The notes: generated from the letters alone by a model not told the origin. A stretch of 7,085 nucleotides of DNA from Anammoximicrobium sp032229885 (GCA_032229885.1 JAVYAJ010000241.1:1-7085), one strand, 5' to 3'. Shown: positions 1 through 6,579, numbered from the stretch's first letter. A program made the numbers and translations.

Positions 1-11
1 CGCGCGGCGCC

Positions 12-91
12 AGCCCTGGGGCGTTGCCCCAGGCTACGGTGAGCGGAGGCCTTCGGCCAAACTGATTCTTGGGTTGCGGGCAGTGGCCCGC
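12..91. repeat. REP-like cluster of three palindromes at the 5' edge of ccmF
   Basis: Three hairpins lie end to end. The first is 12-22 against 26-35 (ten pairs, one bulged C, loop GTT). The second is GGCC 48-51 against 55-58 with loop TTC. The third is GCGGGC 76-81 against GCCCGC 86-91 with loop AGTG. None of the three frames on the + strand across 1-68 reads like the N-terminus of CcmF, and the ccmF frame carries a TGA at 63-65. The block therefore looks like an intergenic or mobile palindromic repeat rather than coding sequence. Such GC-rich palindromes are reminiscent of dispersed repeats in planctomycete genomes, but copy number cannot be tested here. Confidence 0.6.
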
Positions 92-2072
92 GTTAAGGGT
101 CGGCCAAGCCGGCTCGCTGTTGTTGTGGGCGTGGATGCTGGGCGTGCTGACTTTGCTGTTTCGCGTCCGCTCGCGTCCGGTGCGGCGCGACGCGGAGGGC
201 GCATCACGGGCGAGCGAATCGCTGTCTCCCGTTTCGACGCCGGGCTGGTCGATGGGCGTGGAACAAGATCGCAGACCGAATCCGCGCGAGAATGGCGCAT
301 CTGGCGGTGCATCGACGATCAGCCCGACCGCCGCGGACCCGCGGCTCGCAGCCGGACAGACGGTTGGCGATCAAGCGTTCGGCGTGTTGATGGCGTATCT
401 ATGTTTCCTGCTCGCGGTGATCGTATTCGCGGCCGATCCGATGGAGGCCAGCGCGACGCGCGTGGCGGAGGGCAGCGGCTTGAGCCCTCTGCTGCAACAT
501 CCAGCGATGCTGGTGCATCCTCCGGTGATCTTTCTGGGCTATGCACTGTGGACCATTCCGTTTGCGCTCGCCGCGGCAGCGCTGGTCAGCGGCCGCTCGA
601 AGGAAGGTTGGATTTGCCAAGCCCGTCCGTGGGCCTTGACAGCCTGGTGCATCCTGGGGATCGGGATTCTGGTCGGCGCCGACTGGGCCTACGAAGAACT
701 GGGCTGGGGCGGTTATTGGGGCTGGGATCCCGTCGAGGACGGCTCGCTGCTTCCGTGGCTGACGGGAACGGCCTTGATCCACGCTTTGATGACGTGGCAG
801 CACTGCCAAACGCTTAAAAAGTCGACGATCGGGCTGACGATCGCCACGTTTGCCCTGTGCAACTTTGCCACGTTTCTGACGCGCAGCGGCGTCTTCAGCA
901 GTCTGCACGCCTTCAGCCAATCGTCGATCGGATGGCTGTTTCTGGTCCTGATGATCGGCCTAGCCGTGGGCGGCATTGTCGGCGTGGTTTGGCGGCGCGA
1001 GATGTTGGCGCCCGGACGTTCGTTGCGCTCGGCGCTCAGCCGCGAAGCGCTGGTCTTGCTGGGCGTGTTGGCCCTGCTGCTGTTGGCGGTCACCGTGCTG
1101 ATCGGCACGATCAGTTCGGCGCTGTCCGTGCTGATCACAGGCCGCGCGGTCCTGGTGGGGCCGGCGTTTTACAACAGTGTGCTGGCGCCCGTTGGTTTGC
1201 TGCTGATCCTGATTGCCGCGGCGACCCCGCTGCTGCGGTGGGGACGCGGGCCCGACCGGGCGCAGACGGCCTGGCTGATCGGATCGACTTGTATTGGGCT
1301 CGCTATTTCGGCCGCCGCGGCGTGGATGGGCGTGCGTCAGCCTGCGGCGTTGGCCGTGGCCGCGCTGGTCGGACTGGCCGTGACCGCGTTTATCGGCGCG
1401 GTGCTGCTGGACGGAAAACGGCGCGCGCCGTCGCGACCCGCATGGGGCGCCTGGCTTGCCCTGCGCGGCGGTCGGCGCCAATACGCGGGGTTTGTGATCC
1501 ATCTGGGGCTGGTCTTGCTGGCTGTCGGCGTGGCCGGTTCGTCGCTGGGAAAACACGAGCAGGATTTTCAGTTGGCCGAGGGGCAGGTGGGCGAATGGGC
1601 GGGGCACAGGATCCGCGTGGCCGAGGCGCGACAGCGCGAGCTGCCCGATCGCGTGGCGGCCGAGGCGGTGCTCGAATTCTCGCGCCCGGGGCGGCGATCG
1701 ATGACGCTCGTACCGGCCCAGCATTATCACACGTTGCAACGTCAGTGGACGACCGGGGTCGCCATCGGATCCACCTGGTCCGGCGACTTGTATACGATTT
1801 TGCACGGCCGGGCCCCGGACGGGCGGCTGTCGCTGACATTCGTGGAAAACCCTTTGATGCGCTGGCTGTGGTTGGGCGGGGCCGTGATGGTCCTGGGAAC
1901 CTGCCTCCGATTATGGCCCGCTCGGCGGCGATCATCGCGGCGGCGCACGGCCGAGCGAGCCGCGCGCACGAGCCAATCCCAACCCGTTCACCCGCGCGGC
2001 GCGGTCCCGCCGCCGATTGCTCGGCCGGGGCGAGCGACGTCCGCCCGTCCCGCCCTCTCGCGCCGCACGTGA
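69..2072 (+). CDS. ccmF: Cytochrome c haem lyase subunit CcmF, N-terminally truncated
   Basis: CcmF is the integral-membrane core of the System I haem lyase; with CcmH it joins haem from CcmE to CXXCH motifs of apocytochromes. Recognisable homology starts at residue 11 (VGQAGSLLLW). It continues with the HPP segment (H150), the WWD motif WGGYWGWDPVE (213-223), ALIH (H238), TRSGVFSSLHAF (H280), VIHLG (H478), a periplasmic segment near 546-576 and a last helix at about 597-616. The four histidines correspond to the four haem-ligand histidines described for E. coli CcmF. Odd points: roughly 80-90 residues and the first helices of a normal CcmF are absent, an in-frame TGA lies at 63-65, and the TTG at 69 has no Shine-Dalgarno and falls inside a palindromic repeat. 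A linker of about 60 residues rich in Ser, Pro and Arg (36-100) and an Arg-rich tail (617-667) are extra. The family call is secure; the start, and whether the gene is functional, are not. Confidence 0.88.
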   Translation: MGCGQWPALRVGQAGSLLLWAWMLGVLTLLFRVRSRPVRRDAEGASRASESLSPVSTPGWSMGVEQDRRPNPRENGASGGASTISPTAADPRLAAGQTVGDQAFGVLMAYLCFLLAVIVFAADPMEASATRVAEGSGLSPLLQHPAMLVHPPVIFLGYALWTIPFALAAAALVSGRSKEGWICQARPWALTAWCILGIGILVGADWAYEELGWGGYWGWDPVEDGSLLPWLTGTALIHALMTWQHCQTLKKSTIGLTIATFALCNFATFLTRSGVFSSLHAFSQSSIGWLFLVLMIGLAVGGIVGVVWRREMLAPGRSLRSALSREALVLLGVLALLLLAVTVLIGTISSALSVLITGRAVLVGPAFYNSVLAPVGLLLILIAAATPLLRWGRGPDRAQTAWLIGSTCIGLAISAAAAWMGVRQPAALAVAALVGLAVTAFIGAVLLDGKRRAPSRPAWGAWLALRGGRRQYAGFVIHLGLVLLAVGVAGSSLGKHEQDFQLAEGQVGEWAGHRIRVAEARQRELPDRVAAEAVLEFSRPGRRSMTLVPAQHYHTLQRQWTTGVAIGSTWSGDLYTILHGRAPDGRLSLTFVENPLMRWLWLGGAVMVLGTCLRLWPARRRSSRRRTAERAARTSQSQPVHPRGAVPPPIARPGRATSARPALSRRT

Positions 2073-2115
2073 GCGGCGCACACAAAGCGAGCCTGCTGGA
2101 AAGTCGAGGTAAAGG

Positions 2116-2826
2116 ATGACGCAGACACACTTGCCGTTGCGGGCACACGAGTTGACCAAACACTACGGCTCGCGGACGATCCTCCGGCGGGTCAGCCTCC
2201 AGATCGAGGCCGGCGAGACCATTGCGCTCCAGGGCGGCAACGGCGCCGGCAAGACGACCTTGTTGCGCTGCCTGGCCGCGATCACGCGACCGACGCGCGG
2301 CGCGGTGTGGTGGTTCGGACACCCGGCTTACGGCGATCCGAAAGTTCGTCGCTATGTGGGCATGGTCGGCCACGAAAGCCGTCTGTACCCACACTTGACG
2401 CTTGGCGAGAACCTGACGTTCGCCGGCCGGATGCATGGAATCGACCGTCCGATCAGGCGGGCAGAGCGACTGTTGGCCGAGATCGGGTTGGCCGAGCACG
2501 GCCACCGGCTACCGACCCAGATTTCCCGCGGTATGGTGCAACGGGTGGCCGTAGCCCGCGCGCTTGTCCACCACCCGCCGATCCTGCTGTTGGACGAACC
2601 GTTTTCCGGACTGGATGTCGAAGGCCGCGCGTGGCTGATGGGTACGCTGGCGCGCCTGCGCGACATGGGATGCGCGATCTGCTTTTCCTCACACGACGAG
2701 ACGGTGGCGGAGATCTTGGCCGATCGCGTTTGCGAACTCCGTTGCGGACGGCTGTACGAACTCGGCGGCGAGCGGCGTGATGACGCGCGTCGCGAAGATC
2801 AGCGCGTGCTGGCGCGAGTGGCCTGA
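2116..2826 (+). CDS. ccmA: Haem exporter ATP-binding protein CcmA
   Basis: Cytoplasmic ATPase that, with CcmB, drives release of haem-loaded CcmE from CcmC/CcmD during c-type cytochrome maturation. The 236 residues form one ABC domain. It has Walker A GGNGAGKT (40-47, Gly in place of the common Pro at 41), a Q-loop region VGHES (84-88) where E87 replaces the usual Gln, and ENL at 98-100. The signature is ISRGM followed by VQRVAVARAL (136-150), a degenerate LSGGQ typical of CcmA. Walker B is ILLLDEP (156-162), the D-loop SGLD ends at D167, and the switch histidine is H193. GAGGT at 2106-2110 lies 5 nt before the ATG. The gene starts 43 bp after ccmF and ends 22 bp before the preferred ccmB start. 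The GHE context, the SRGM signature and the location next to ccmB and ccmC separate it from generic ABC ATPases. Confidence 0.95.
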   Translation: MTQTHLPLRAHELTKHYGSRTILRRVSLQIEAGETIALQGGNGAGKTTLLRCLAAITRPTRGAVWWFGHPAYGDPKVRRYVGMVGHESRLYPHLTLGENLTFAGRMHGIDRPIRRAERLLAEIGLAEHGHRLPTQISRGMVQRVAVARALVHHPPILLLDEPFSGLDVEGRAWLMGTLARLRDMGCAICFSSHDETVAEILADRVCELRCGRLYELGGERRDDARREDQRVLARVA

Positions 2827-2848
2827 ACGGCGGGAGAGTCTGCGGCGC

Positions 2849-3514
2849 ATGGCGGGATTCTGGTGGATCGTCCATAAAGACCTGGTGAGCGAGTTCCGCT
2901 CGCGGCGAGTCTGGCCGGCGATGTTGCTGTTGGGCATCGTGGTCGCCTTGCTGTTCAGCATTCAGATGAATTTGCTGCCAGAACAAAAGCGCCAGATCCT
3001 GGGCGGTCTGCTCTGGCTGTCCGTGTTCTTTGCCGGAACCTCGCTGTTCGATCGCTCGTTCGCCCTCGAGCGCGAGGACGGCTGCCAGGGGGCGCTGCAG
3101 TTGCTGCCGGTCGGTCCCGGGACGGTGTTCCTGGCCAAGCTGACCGTCAACGCGCTGGCGCTGCTGGCCTTGGAGGGGCTGCTGATCCCGCTGTTCTTCA
3201 TTCTCTCGGATCTGTCGCTCGGAGCTCACGCGGGGCCGCTGTTGTTGATCGCCGTGTTGGCCAGCCCTGCGCCGGCGGCGGTGGGAACGCTGGTCAGCGG
3301 ATTGGCCGTTGGACAGGGACGAGGCGGCTTGCTGGTCTTGGTCGTGCTGCCGCTGGCGGTTCCCGTCCTGTTGGCGGCGGCCGAGTGCACGCGTCTGGCC
3401 CTGGAGTCGCGCCTGGACGAGGTCTGGTGGCGGTGGCTCCAGTTGTTGGGAGCGTTCGCCGTCATCTTCGTGGCGGCCGGGGTGCTGTTGTTCGAGTATG
3501 TGATCGAGGATTGA
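2849..3514 (+). CDS. ccmB: Haem exporter permease CcmB
   Basis: Membrane subunit of the CcmAB complex. The preferred ATG at 2849 gives 221 residues, matching the usual CcmB length of about 220, and follows GGGAGAG at 2832-2838. An upstream in-frame ATG at 2777 would overlap ccmA by 50 bp and add 24 charged residues that are not typical. About six membrane segments are visible, near 22-40, 48-66, 96-118, 126-150, 160-180 and 196-216. Family landmarks are HKDLVSEFRSR (9-19), the cytoplasmic LEREDGCQGALQLLP stretch (73-87) and VLPLAVPVLL (166-175). It sits 22 bp after ccmA and 4 bp before ccmC, so it is almost certainly co-transcribed. No frameshift or missing motif was seen. Confidence 0.94.
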   Translation: MAGFWWIVHKDLVSEFRSRRVWPAMLLLGIVVALLFSIQMNLLPEQKRQILGGLLWLSVFFAGTSLFDRSFALEREDGCQGALQLLPVGPGTVFLAKLTVNALALLALEGLLIPLFFILSDLSLGAHAGPLLLIAVLASPAPAAVGTLVSGLAVGQGRGGLLVLVVLPLAVPVLLAAAECTRLALESRLDEVWWRWLQLLGAFAVIFVAAGVLLFEYVIED

Positions 3515-3518
3515 GGCG

Positions 3519-4169
3519 ATGAGACGAGTGATCGGCGAGGTGTGCGTCGCGGTGCTGTTGGTCGCGGCGATTCTGGCTGCGTCCTTTCTGGCGCCCACCG
3601 AATCCACGATGGGGCACGCCCAGCGGCTGGTGTACATCCACGTCCCGGTGGCCTGGTTCGACCTGCTGGCGTTTCTGGCGATGGGCGTCTGCGGGATCGT
3701 CTATCTGGCGCGGCGAGACTTGAAGTGGGACCACGGCTTCCAGGCGGCGGCCGAAGTGGGTTGGCTGTGCTGTGGCTTGACGCTGGTCACCGGCTCGTTG
3801 TGGGCGCACGAGGCCTGGGGCACGTGGTGGGAATGGGACCCGCGGTTGACGACTACGTTCATCCTGTGGGCGATTTATTCGGGCGTGCTGCTGGTCCGCT
3901 CGGGGATCGAAGATCCGCATCATCGGGCCCGTGTCGGCGCCGTGTTGGCGATCCTGGGGGCGCTCGATGTGCCGCTGGTGATCGTGGCGACGCGTTGGTT
4001 CCGCGGGATGCATCCCGTGGCGCCGGAAATGACGCCGTCGATGCGCGTCGCGCTGCTGACCGGCGTCGTCGGCTTCACCGTGTTTTTCCTCTTCTTGGCT
4101 CGCGGACGGTACGAACAACTCGAAAGTGAAAACGGTGTGTTGGAGCTTCGCCGACAAATGGAGGGGTAG
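3519..4169 (+). CDS. ccmC: Haem-handling WWD protein CcmC
   Basis: CcmC binds haem at the outer face of the cytoplasmic membrane and passes it to CcmE. The protein has 216 residues with about six membrane helices. The tryptophan-rich WGTWWEWDPRLTTTFILW (100-117) is the WWD motif in its CcmC/CcsA form. H41 in YIHVPVAW and H165 in GMHP fit the two haem-ligating histidines flanking the WWD domain in the family; H97 lies just before the motif. The start is 4 bp after the ccmB stop, with GAGGA at 3506-3510 as ribosome binding site, which indicates translational coupling. CcsA/ResC of System II shares the WWD motif, but the ccmA and ccmB neighbours and the length point to CcmC. Confidence 0.94.
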   Translation: MRRVIGEVCVAVLLVAAILAASFLAPTESTMGHAQRLVYIHVPVAWFDLLAFLAMGVCGIVYLARRDLKWDHGFQAAAEVGWLCCGLTLVTGSLWAHEAWGTWWEWDPRLTTTFILWAIYSGVLLVRSGIEDPHHRARVGAVLAILGALDVPLVIVATRWFRGMHPVAPEMTPSMRVALLTGVVGFTVFFLFLARGRYEQLESENGVLELRRQMEG

Positions 4170-4284
4170 GGCGGCGGAGCATGGTTATTTGTCATTTGTC
4201 ATTGGGGCGTGGTTGGTTCGGATGGCGTGCTAGGCGGTGGGCGTCAGTCTCCTACGACCAACGGAACATTTGAGAGGGCGTGTG
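4170..4284 (+). other. ccmC-ccmD spacer with tandem ATTTGTC repeat and possible stem
   Basis: This is the only long gap inside the Ccm cluster. ATTTGTC is repeated 2.4 times at 4187-4203 in a locally AT-rich patch. Downstream, GTTGGTTCG (4212-4220) can pair with CGACCAAC (4255-4262) with one bulged T. TAGG at 4231-4234 can pair with CCTA at 4251-4254 inside that loop. TTGTCA resembles a -35 box twice, but no fitting -10 follows. Possible roles are an RNA processing or attenuation element, or the remnant of an intergenic repeat. Confidence 0.4.
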
Positions 4285-4449
4285 ATGGGCACATTTGTGG
4301 CTGGGTACACGATCGTATGGCTCGCGGTAGTCCTGTATGTCGGCCGCTTGGGTCGGCGTCAGCAGCGGCTGCGCCGGGAGATCGAGATATTGCGCTCGGC
4401 CTGGCCGTCGCCCGACGGACAGCAGGAACCGCCGGCCCGAGCCGCGTAG
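4285..4449 (+). CDS. ccmD: CcmD-family small membrane protein
   Basis: A 54-residue protein with one membrane helix (about 3-20, FVAGYTIVWLAVVLYV) followed by a basic amphipathic stretch RLGRRQQRLRREIEILR and a short Pro-rich tail. CcmD proteins are tiny single-span helpers that stabilise the CcmC-CcmE contact and aid CcmAB-dependent release of holo-CcmE. The Y-x-x-x-W-x-x-x-x-x-Y-x-x-R-L pattern and the position after ccmC support the name, though the family is weakly conserved. The ATG at 4285 is chosen because GAGAGGG at 4272-4278 lies 6 nt upstream. A GTG at 4237 would add 16 residues with no membrane or family features. The next gene begins 6 bp after its stop. Confidence 0.8.
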   Translation: MGTFVAGYTIVWLAVVLYVGRLGRRQQRLRREIEILRSAWPSPDGQQEPPARAA

Positions 4450-4455
4450 GCGGAC

Positions 4456-5532
4456 ATGTTGCGGCACAGCCGCGTGAGGAGAGGTGCATCGGTGTTCGCG
4501 GCTGAAGTCTTATTGGTAAGCGGGCTTCTGATGGCGTCGTCCTCGTCGGACGAGGTCGGCGTCATCCGTGGGCGCGTCGTGAACATGTCGCGAGGCGAGG
4601 CGCCATGTGCGGGCGCCCAGGTCATCCTGCGGGCGCGGGTTCGAGACGAGTTCGTGCCACTGGACCAGACCACGGCAGATGCCGACGGTCAGTATCGCTT
4701 CGAGGGCCTGCCGGTGGGGCCCGAGTACCTGTATCTGCCCGGGGCGAATTATCAGGAGATTCATTACCCGGGCCGCCGCGCCGGCTTGACGCGCGGACAG
4801 CCGTCCGCCTTTGTGACGCTCGACGTCTGGGACGCCGTGTCGCAACCCAGTCCGCTGGTGATTCGCCGTCACGAAATCGTCATCGGGGTAGAATCCGAAG
4901 CCGTGCACGTGGTCGAAGCGATGCTCGTGGACAATCCGGCGTCCGCGACCTACGTCGGCCAGGCTGCAAACGCCGATTCGCCATCCGTTACGCTGCGGCT
5001 GAACGTGCCTGCCGATTTTGAACAGATCACCTTCGAACAGGAGAAGTTCGGCCGCGAGTTCCGTGTCGTCGACGGAAAGCTGGTGACCGGCGTCCCCTGG
5101 ATGCCCGGCCCGCAGTGGCTGCGGTTCACCTACACCTTGCGGCTCGACAGTGTCCGTGGCGGTTGGCAACGCGCACTGGATGCGCCGTGCGAGTCGCTCC
5201 GACTGCGGGTCAAGCACGCGCACCCGGAAGACGTCACTTGCGACCTGCCGACTTTCGACGAGCATCCGCCCGGCGAGGCCGCCTTCCAGTCTGACGCCGG
5301 CATTCTACCGGCGGGTCACGTCATCCGCGTCCAGTTGGGCCGCGTTCCCGTCGCGGCAACCGTATACGCCCGCTGGGGCGCACTGGCTGTGCTGGCGTGT
5401 CTGATCGGCGGGACGGGGATGTTTCTGTGGCGCGCCAGGCGATCTTCGCCTGTGCCGACGGCCGTCGCGAGCGAGCCATGCGCGGGGCAACGCGCTCGCA
5501 CTCGCGAGCGGCGGGCGCGCCGCGCCGCGTAA
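4456..5532 (+). CDS. Membrane-anchored protein with carboxypeptidase-regulatory-like domain
   Basis: A protein of 358 residues with a basic N-terminus and hydrophobic segment (8-28, signal peptide or anchor). A beta-sandwich segment of the carboxypeptidase regulatory-like type follows at about 36-97: GVIRGRVVN, then TTADADGQYRFEGLPVG. A second extracytoplasmic part (about 135-235) has VVEAMLVDNPASATYVG, LRLNVPADFE and LRFTYTLRL strands. A membrane helix lies at 304-325, with an Arg-rich cytoplasmic tail. The bulk therefore faces the periplasm. No catalytic motif, CXXCH or haem site is visible. It starts 6 bp after ccmD and is probably co-transcribed, so a role in cytochrome maturation or haem delivery is possible but unproven. 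A GTG at 4492 with the strong GAGGAGAGG at 4476-4484 is an alternative start; the ATG is kept because it supplies the charged n-region. The tail is encoded by a palindrome cluster. Confidence 0.8.
   Translation: MLRHSRVRRGASVFAAEVLLVSGLLMASSSSDEVGVIRGRVVNMSRGEAPCAGAQVILRARVRDEFVPLDQTTADADGQYRFEGLPVGPEYLYLPGANYQEIHYPGRRAGLTRGQPSAFVTLDVWDAVSQPSPLVIRRHEIVIGVESEAVHVVEAMLVDNPASATYVGQAANADSPSVTLRLNVPADFEQITFEQEKFGREFRVVDGKLVTGVPWMPGPQWLRFTYTLRLDSVRGGWQRALDAPCESLRLRVKHAHPEDVTCDLPTFDEHPPGEAAFQSDAGILPAGHVIRVQLGRVPVAATVYARWGALAVLACLIGGTGMFLWRARRSSPVPTAVASEPCAGQRARTRERRARRAA
5466..5510. repeat. Palindrome cluster inside the 3' end of the regulatory-domain gene
   Basis: CGCTCGC at 5493-5499 pairs with GCGAGCG at 5504-5510 across the loop ACTC. 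It can pair equally well with a second copy of GCGAGCG at 5467-5473. GCGCG 5480-5484 also pairs with CGCGC 5491-5495. The segment is read as the Arg/Ala-rich C-terminal tail beyond the last membrane helix. The layout looks like a REP-type repeat that has been captured as coding sequence. Confidence 0.5.
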
Positions 5533-5538
5533 GATGTC

Positions 5539-5576
5539 AGACGACGACCTTCCGCAGCATCCGCCCGCCGTCGTCT
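5539..5576. terminator. Possible bidirectional hairpin between convergent genes
   Basis: AGACGACG (5539-5546) is exactly complementary to CGTCGTCT (5569-5576), an eight-pair stem with a 22-nt loop. It lies in the 42-bp gap between the operon end and the stop codon of the opposing lipoprotein gene. There is no T-run on either side and the loop is long, so intrinsic termination would be weak. Position is the main argument. Confidence 0.3.
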
Positions 5577-6237
5577 ATTGCCGCTGTAAGGTTTGTAGAA
5601 AGGCGTGGAACGCGTCTTCGTGATCGCCCATCGTCTTGTGCGGTCCGTAGGCTTTGATGAAATGCAATCGCTCGCCGATCGGCACGATCGCGGCCAGCAT
5701 TCGGTAGCCCGGACGTTCGACAGCCGGCGCAAACGGCCCAGGCTGGTCGGAGAACGTGCCCACGAAATCGACGACGGTCACCTGGCAGCCGGCGATGGTC
5801 AACTCCTGTTCGGAATCCTTTTCCGGCTTGTCGCCGAACTGGCTCCGCCAACGCTCGACATTTTCTTTGATGCTCCCGCCCGCCAGGCTGAGCGTTAGGC
5901 GGCCGTCGGCCTCGTCGCCTTCGGCTTTGGGCAGAGTGAACTCGGCCGCCACGAACTGATTCCGCGGCGGCTGGCGAGTCCAGCCGGCGGGCGCGGTCAG
6001 CCGAATCGAACCGAACGAGGCCTCGGGGCCGAGATCCTCGGTCGCGGCCGTCGGCGGCGCCGCAAATAAGCCCGCGTGCGGGTCCGCTGCGTTCGATGAT
6101 CCGGCGGACGGATTCTCGGGCTCGACCGCCGGCGGCGACGTGTCTCGCTGGGCGGGTGCATGACTTGAGTCGCCGCAACCGGCCGACAGGGCCAGCGACA
6201 GGAGAATCAAGGGCGCGACTGGATGGCGACGGAGCAT
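5575..6237 (-). CDS. Putative lipoprotein of unknown function
   Basis: A 220-residue exported protein. MLRRHPVAPLILLSLALSAG followed by C21 is a lipoprotein signal peptide; S18 at -3 is less usual than Leu but allowed. Residue +2 is Gly, so there is no inner-membrane retention Asp. An Ala/Pro/Ser-rich linker (22-75) leads to one compact domain (76-220). It contains IRLTAPAGW, LTLSLAGGSIKENVERWRSQF, TVVDFVGTF, a YRMLAAIVP strand and a closing helix DHEDAFHAFLQTL. This outline resembles PsbP/DcrB-like lipoproteins, but that is only a fold-level guess. The start at 6237 is preferred because GAGAGGA lies 5 nt upstream; an ATG at 6258 has no ribosome binding site. It is transcribed towards the Ccm operon from its own promoter, so no functional link is implied. 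Confidence 0.8.
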   Translation of the reverse strand: MLRRHPVAPLILLSLALSAGCGDSSHAPAQRDTSPPAVEPENPSAGSSNAADPHAGLFAAPPTAATEDLGPEASFGSIRLTAPAGWTRQPPRNQFVAAEFTLPKAEGDEADGRLTLSLAGGSIKENVERWRSQFGDKPEKDSEQELTIAGCQVTVVDFVGTFSDQPGPFAPAVERPGYRMLAAIVPIGERLHFIKAYGPHKTMGDHEDAFHAFLQTLQRQ

Positions 6238-6318
6238 GGAAATCCTCTCGAAAGACATCGTGTTGGCGGTTTTGCGAGCCGCGTTTCCGGCTTGACGTAG
6301 AAGGCGGTCAGGATCTGG

Positions 6319-6348
6319 CCGTGCCCCGGTGAGCCGGGCCGTGCACGG
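6319..6348 (-). other. Strong hairpin in the lipoprotein gene leader
   Basis: CCGTGC (6319-6324) pairs with GCACGG (6343-6348). Nested inside, CCCGG (6325-6329) pairs with CCGGG (6334-6338) around a TGAG loop, leaving a four-base bulge. On the minus strand this falls about 60-90 nt after the predicted transcription start and 80-110 nt before the ATG. There is no T-tract, so it is more likely a stability or regulatory element than a terminator. It matches no riboswitch I recognise. Confidence 0.4.
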
Positions 6349-6415
6349 GTTGCGGCTCGATCGGCGTGGACGGACCGCGGCTCGACCCGCGCGACAGCGC
6401 CGTCAAGCGGCGCGG

Positions 6416-6444
6416 AGTATAGCAATCGCGGCGTACCCTGTCGA
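6416..6444 (-). promoter_or_regulatory. Sigma70-type promoter for the lipoprotein gene
   Basis: Read on the minus strand, TCGACA (6444-6439) matches TTGACA at 5 of 6. TATACT (6421-6416) matches TATAAT at 5 of 6, and the spacer is exactly 17 bp. This would start transcription near 6409 and give a leader of about 170 nt before the ATG at 6237. It stands out as an AT-rich -10 in very GC-rich surroundings. Confidence 0.6.
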
Positions 6445-6530
6445 CCACGCGTGCACAACGCGGCGCGCGTCGCAGTTCGCCAGTTGCCACCGAGCGCGAG
6501 CCTCTGGATCCACCCGACCGGCGAGCGCGG

Positions 6531-6571
6531 GCCTGGGGTTGTCGCGCCGTCGCGCCCAGGCGCGCGACAAC
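6531..6571. other. Two interleaved inverted repeats (pseudoknot-like)
   Basis: GCCTGGG (6531-6537) is complementary to CCCAGGC (6555-6561), and GTTGTCGCGC (6538-6547) is complementary to GCGCGACAAC (6562-6571). The two stems directly abut on both sides and cross over, with only seven bases (6548-6554) between the halves. The RNA of either strand could therefore form an H-type pseudoknot, or only the ten-pair stem. No gene is supported here. The site lies upstream of the lipoprotein promoter and could also be a protein-binding site. Confidence 0.5.
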
Positions 6572-6579
6572 GCGAGTTC

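Noticed and set aside
857..2119. 420-codon plus-strand frame overlapping ccmF
   Set aside because: Out-of-frame shadow rich in Arg, Gly and Ala; the ccmF frame has all the family motifs over the same bases.
2777..2848. Upstream ATG as the start of ccmB
   Set aside because: It would overlap ccmA by 50 bp and add a charged extension foreign to CcmB; the ATG at 2849 has a ribosome binding site and gives the usual length.
2453..3637. 394-codon minus-strand reading frame opposite ccmA and ccmB
   Set aside because: It is a GC-rich shadow frame with Gln/Arg-rich composition and no domain, and it lies fully opposite well-recognised ccm genes.
4187..4217. Promoter upstream of ccmD using TTGTCA as -35
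   Set aside because: Neither copy of TTGTCA has a credible -10 at 16-18 bp; the candidates are GTTGGT and CGGATG.
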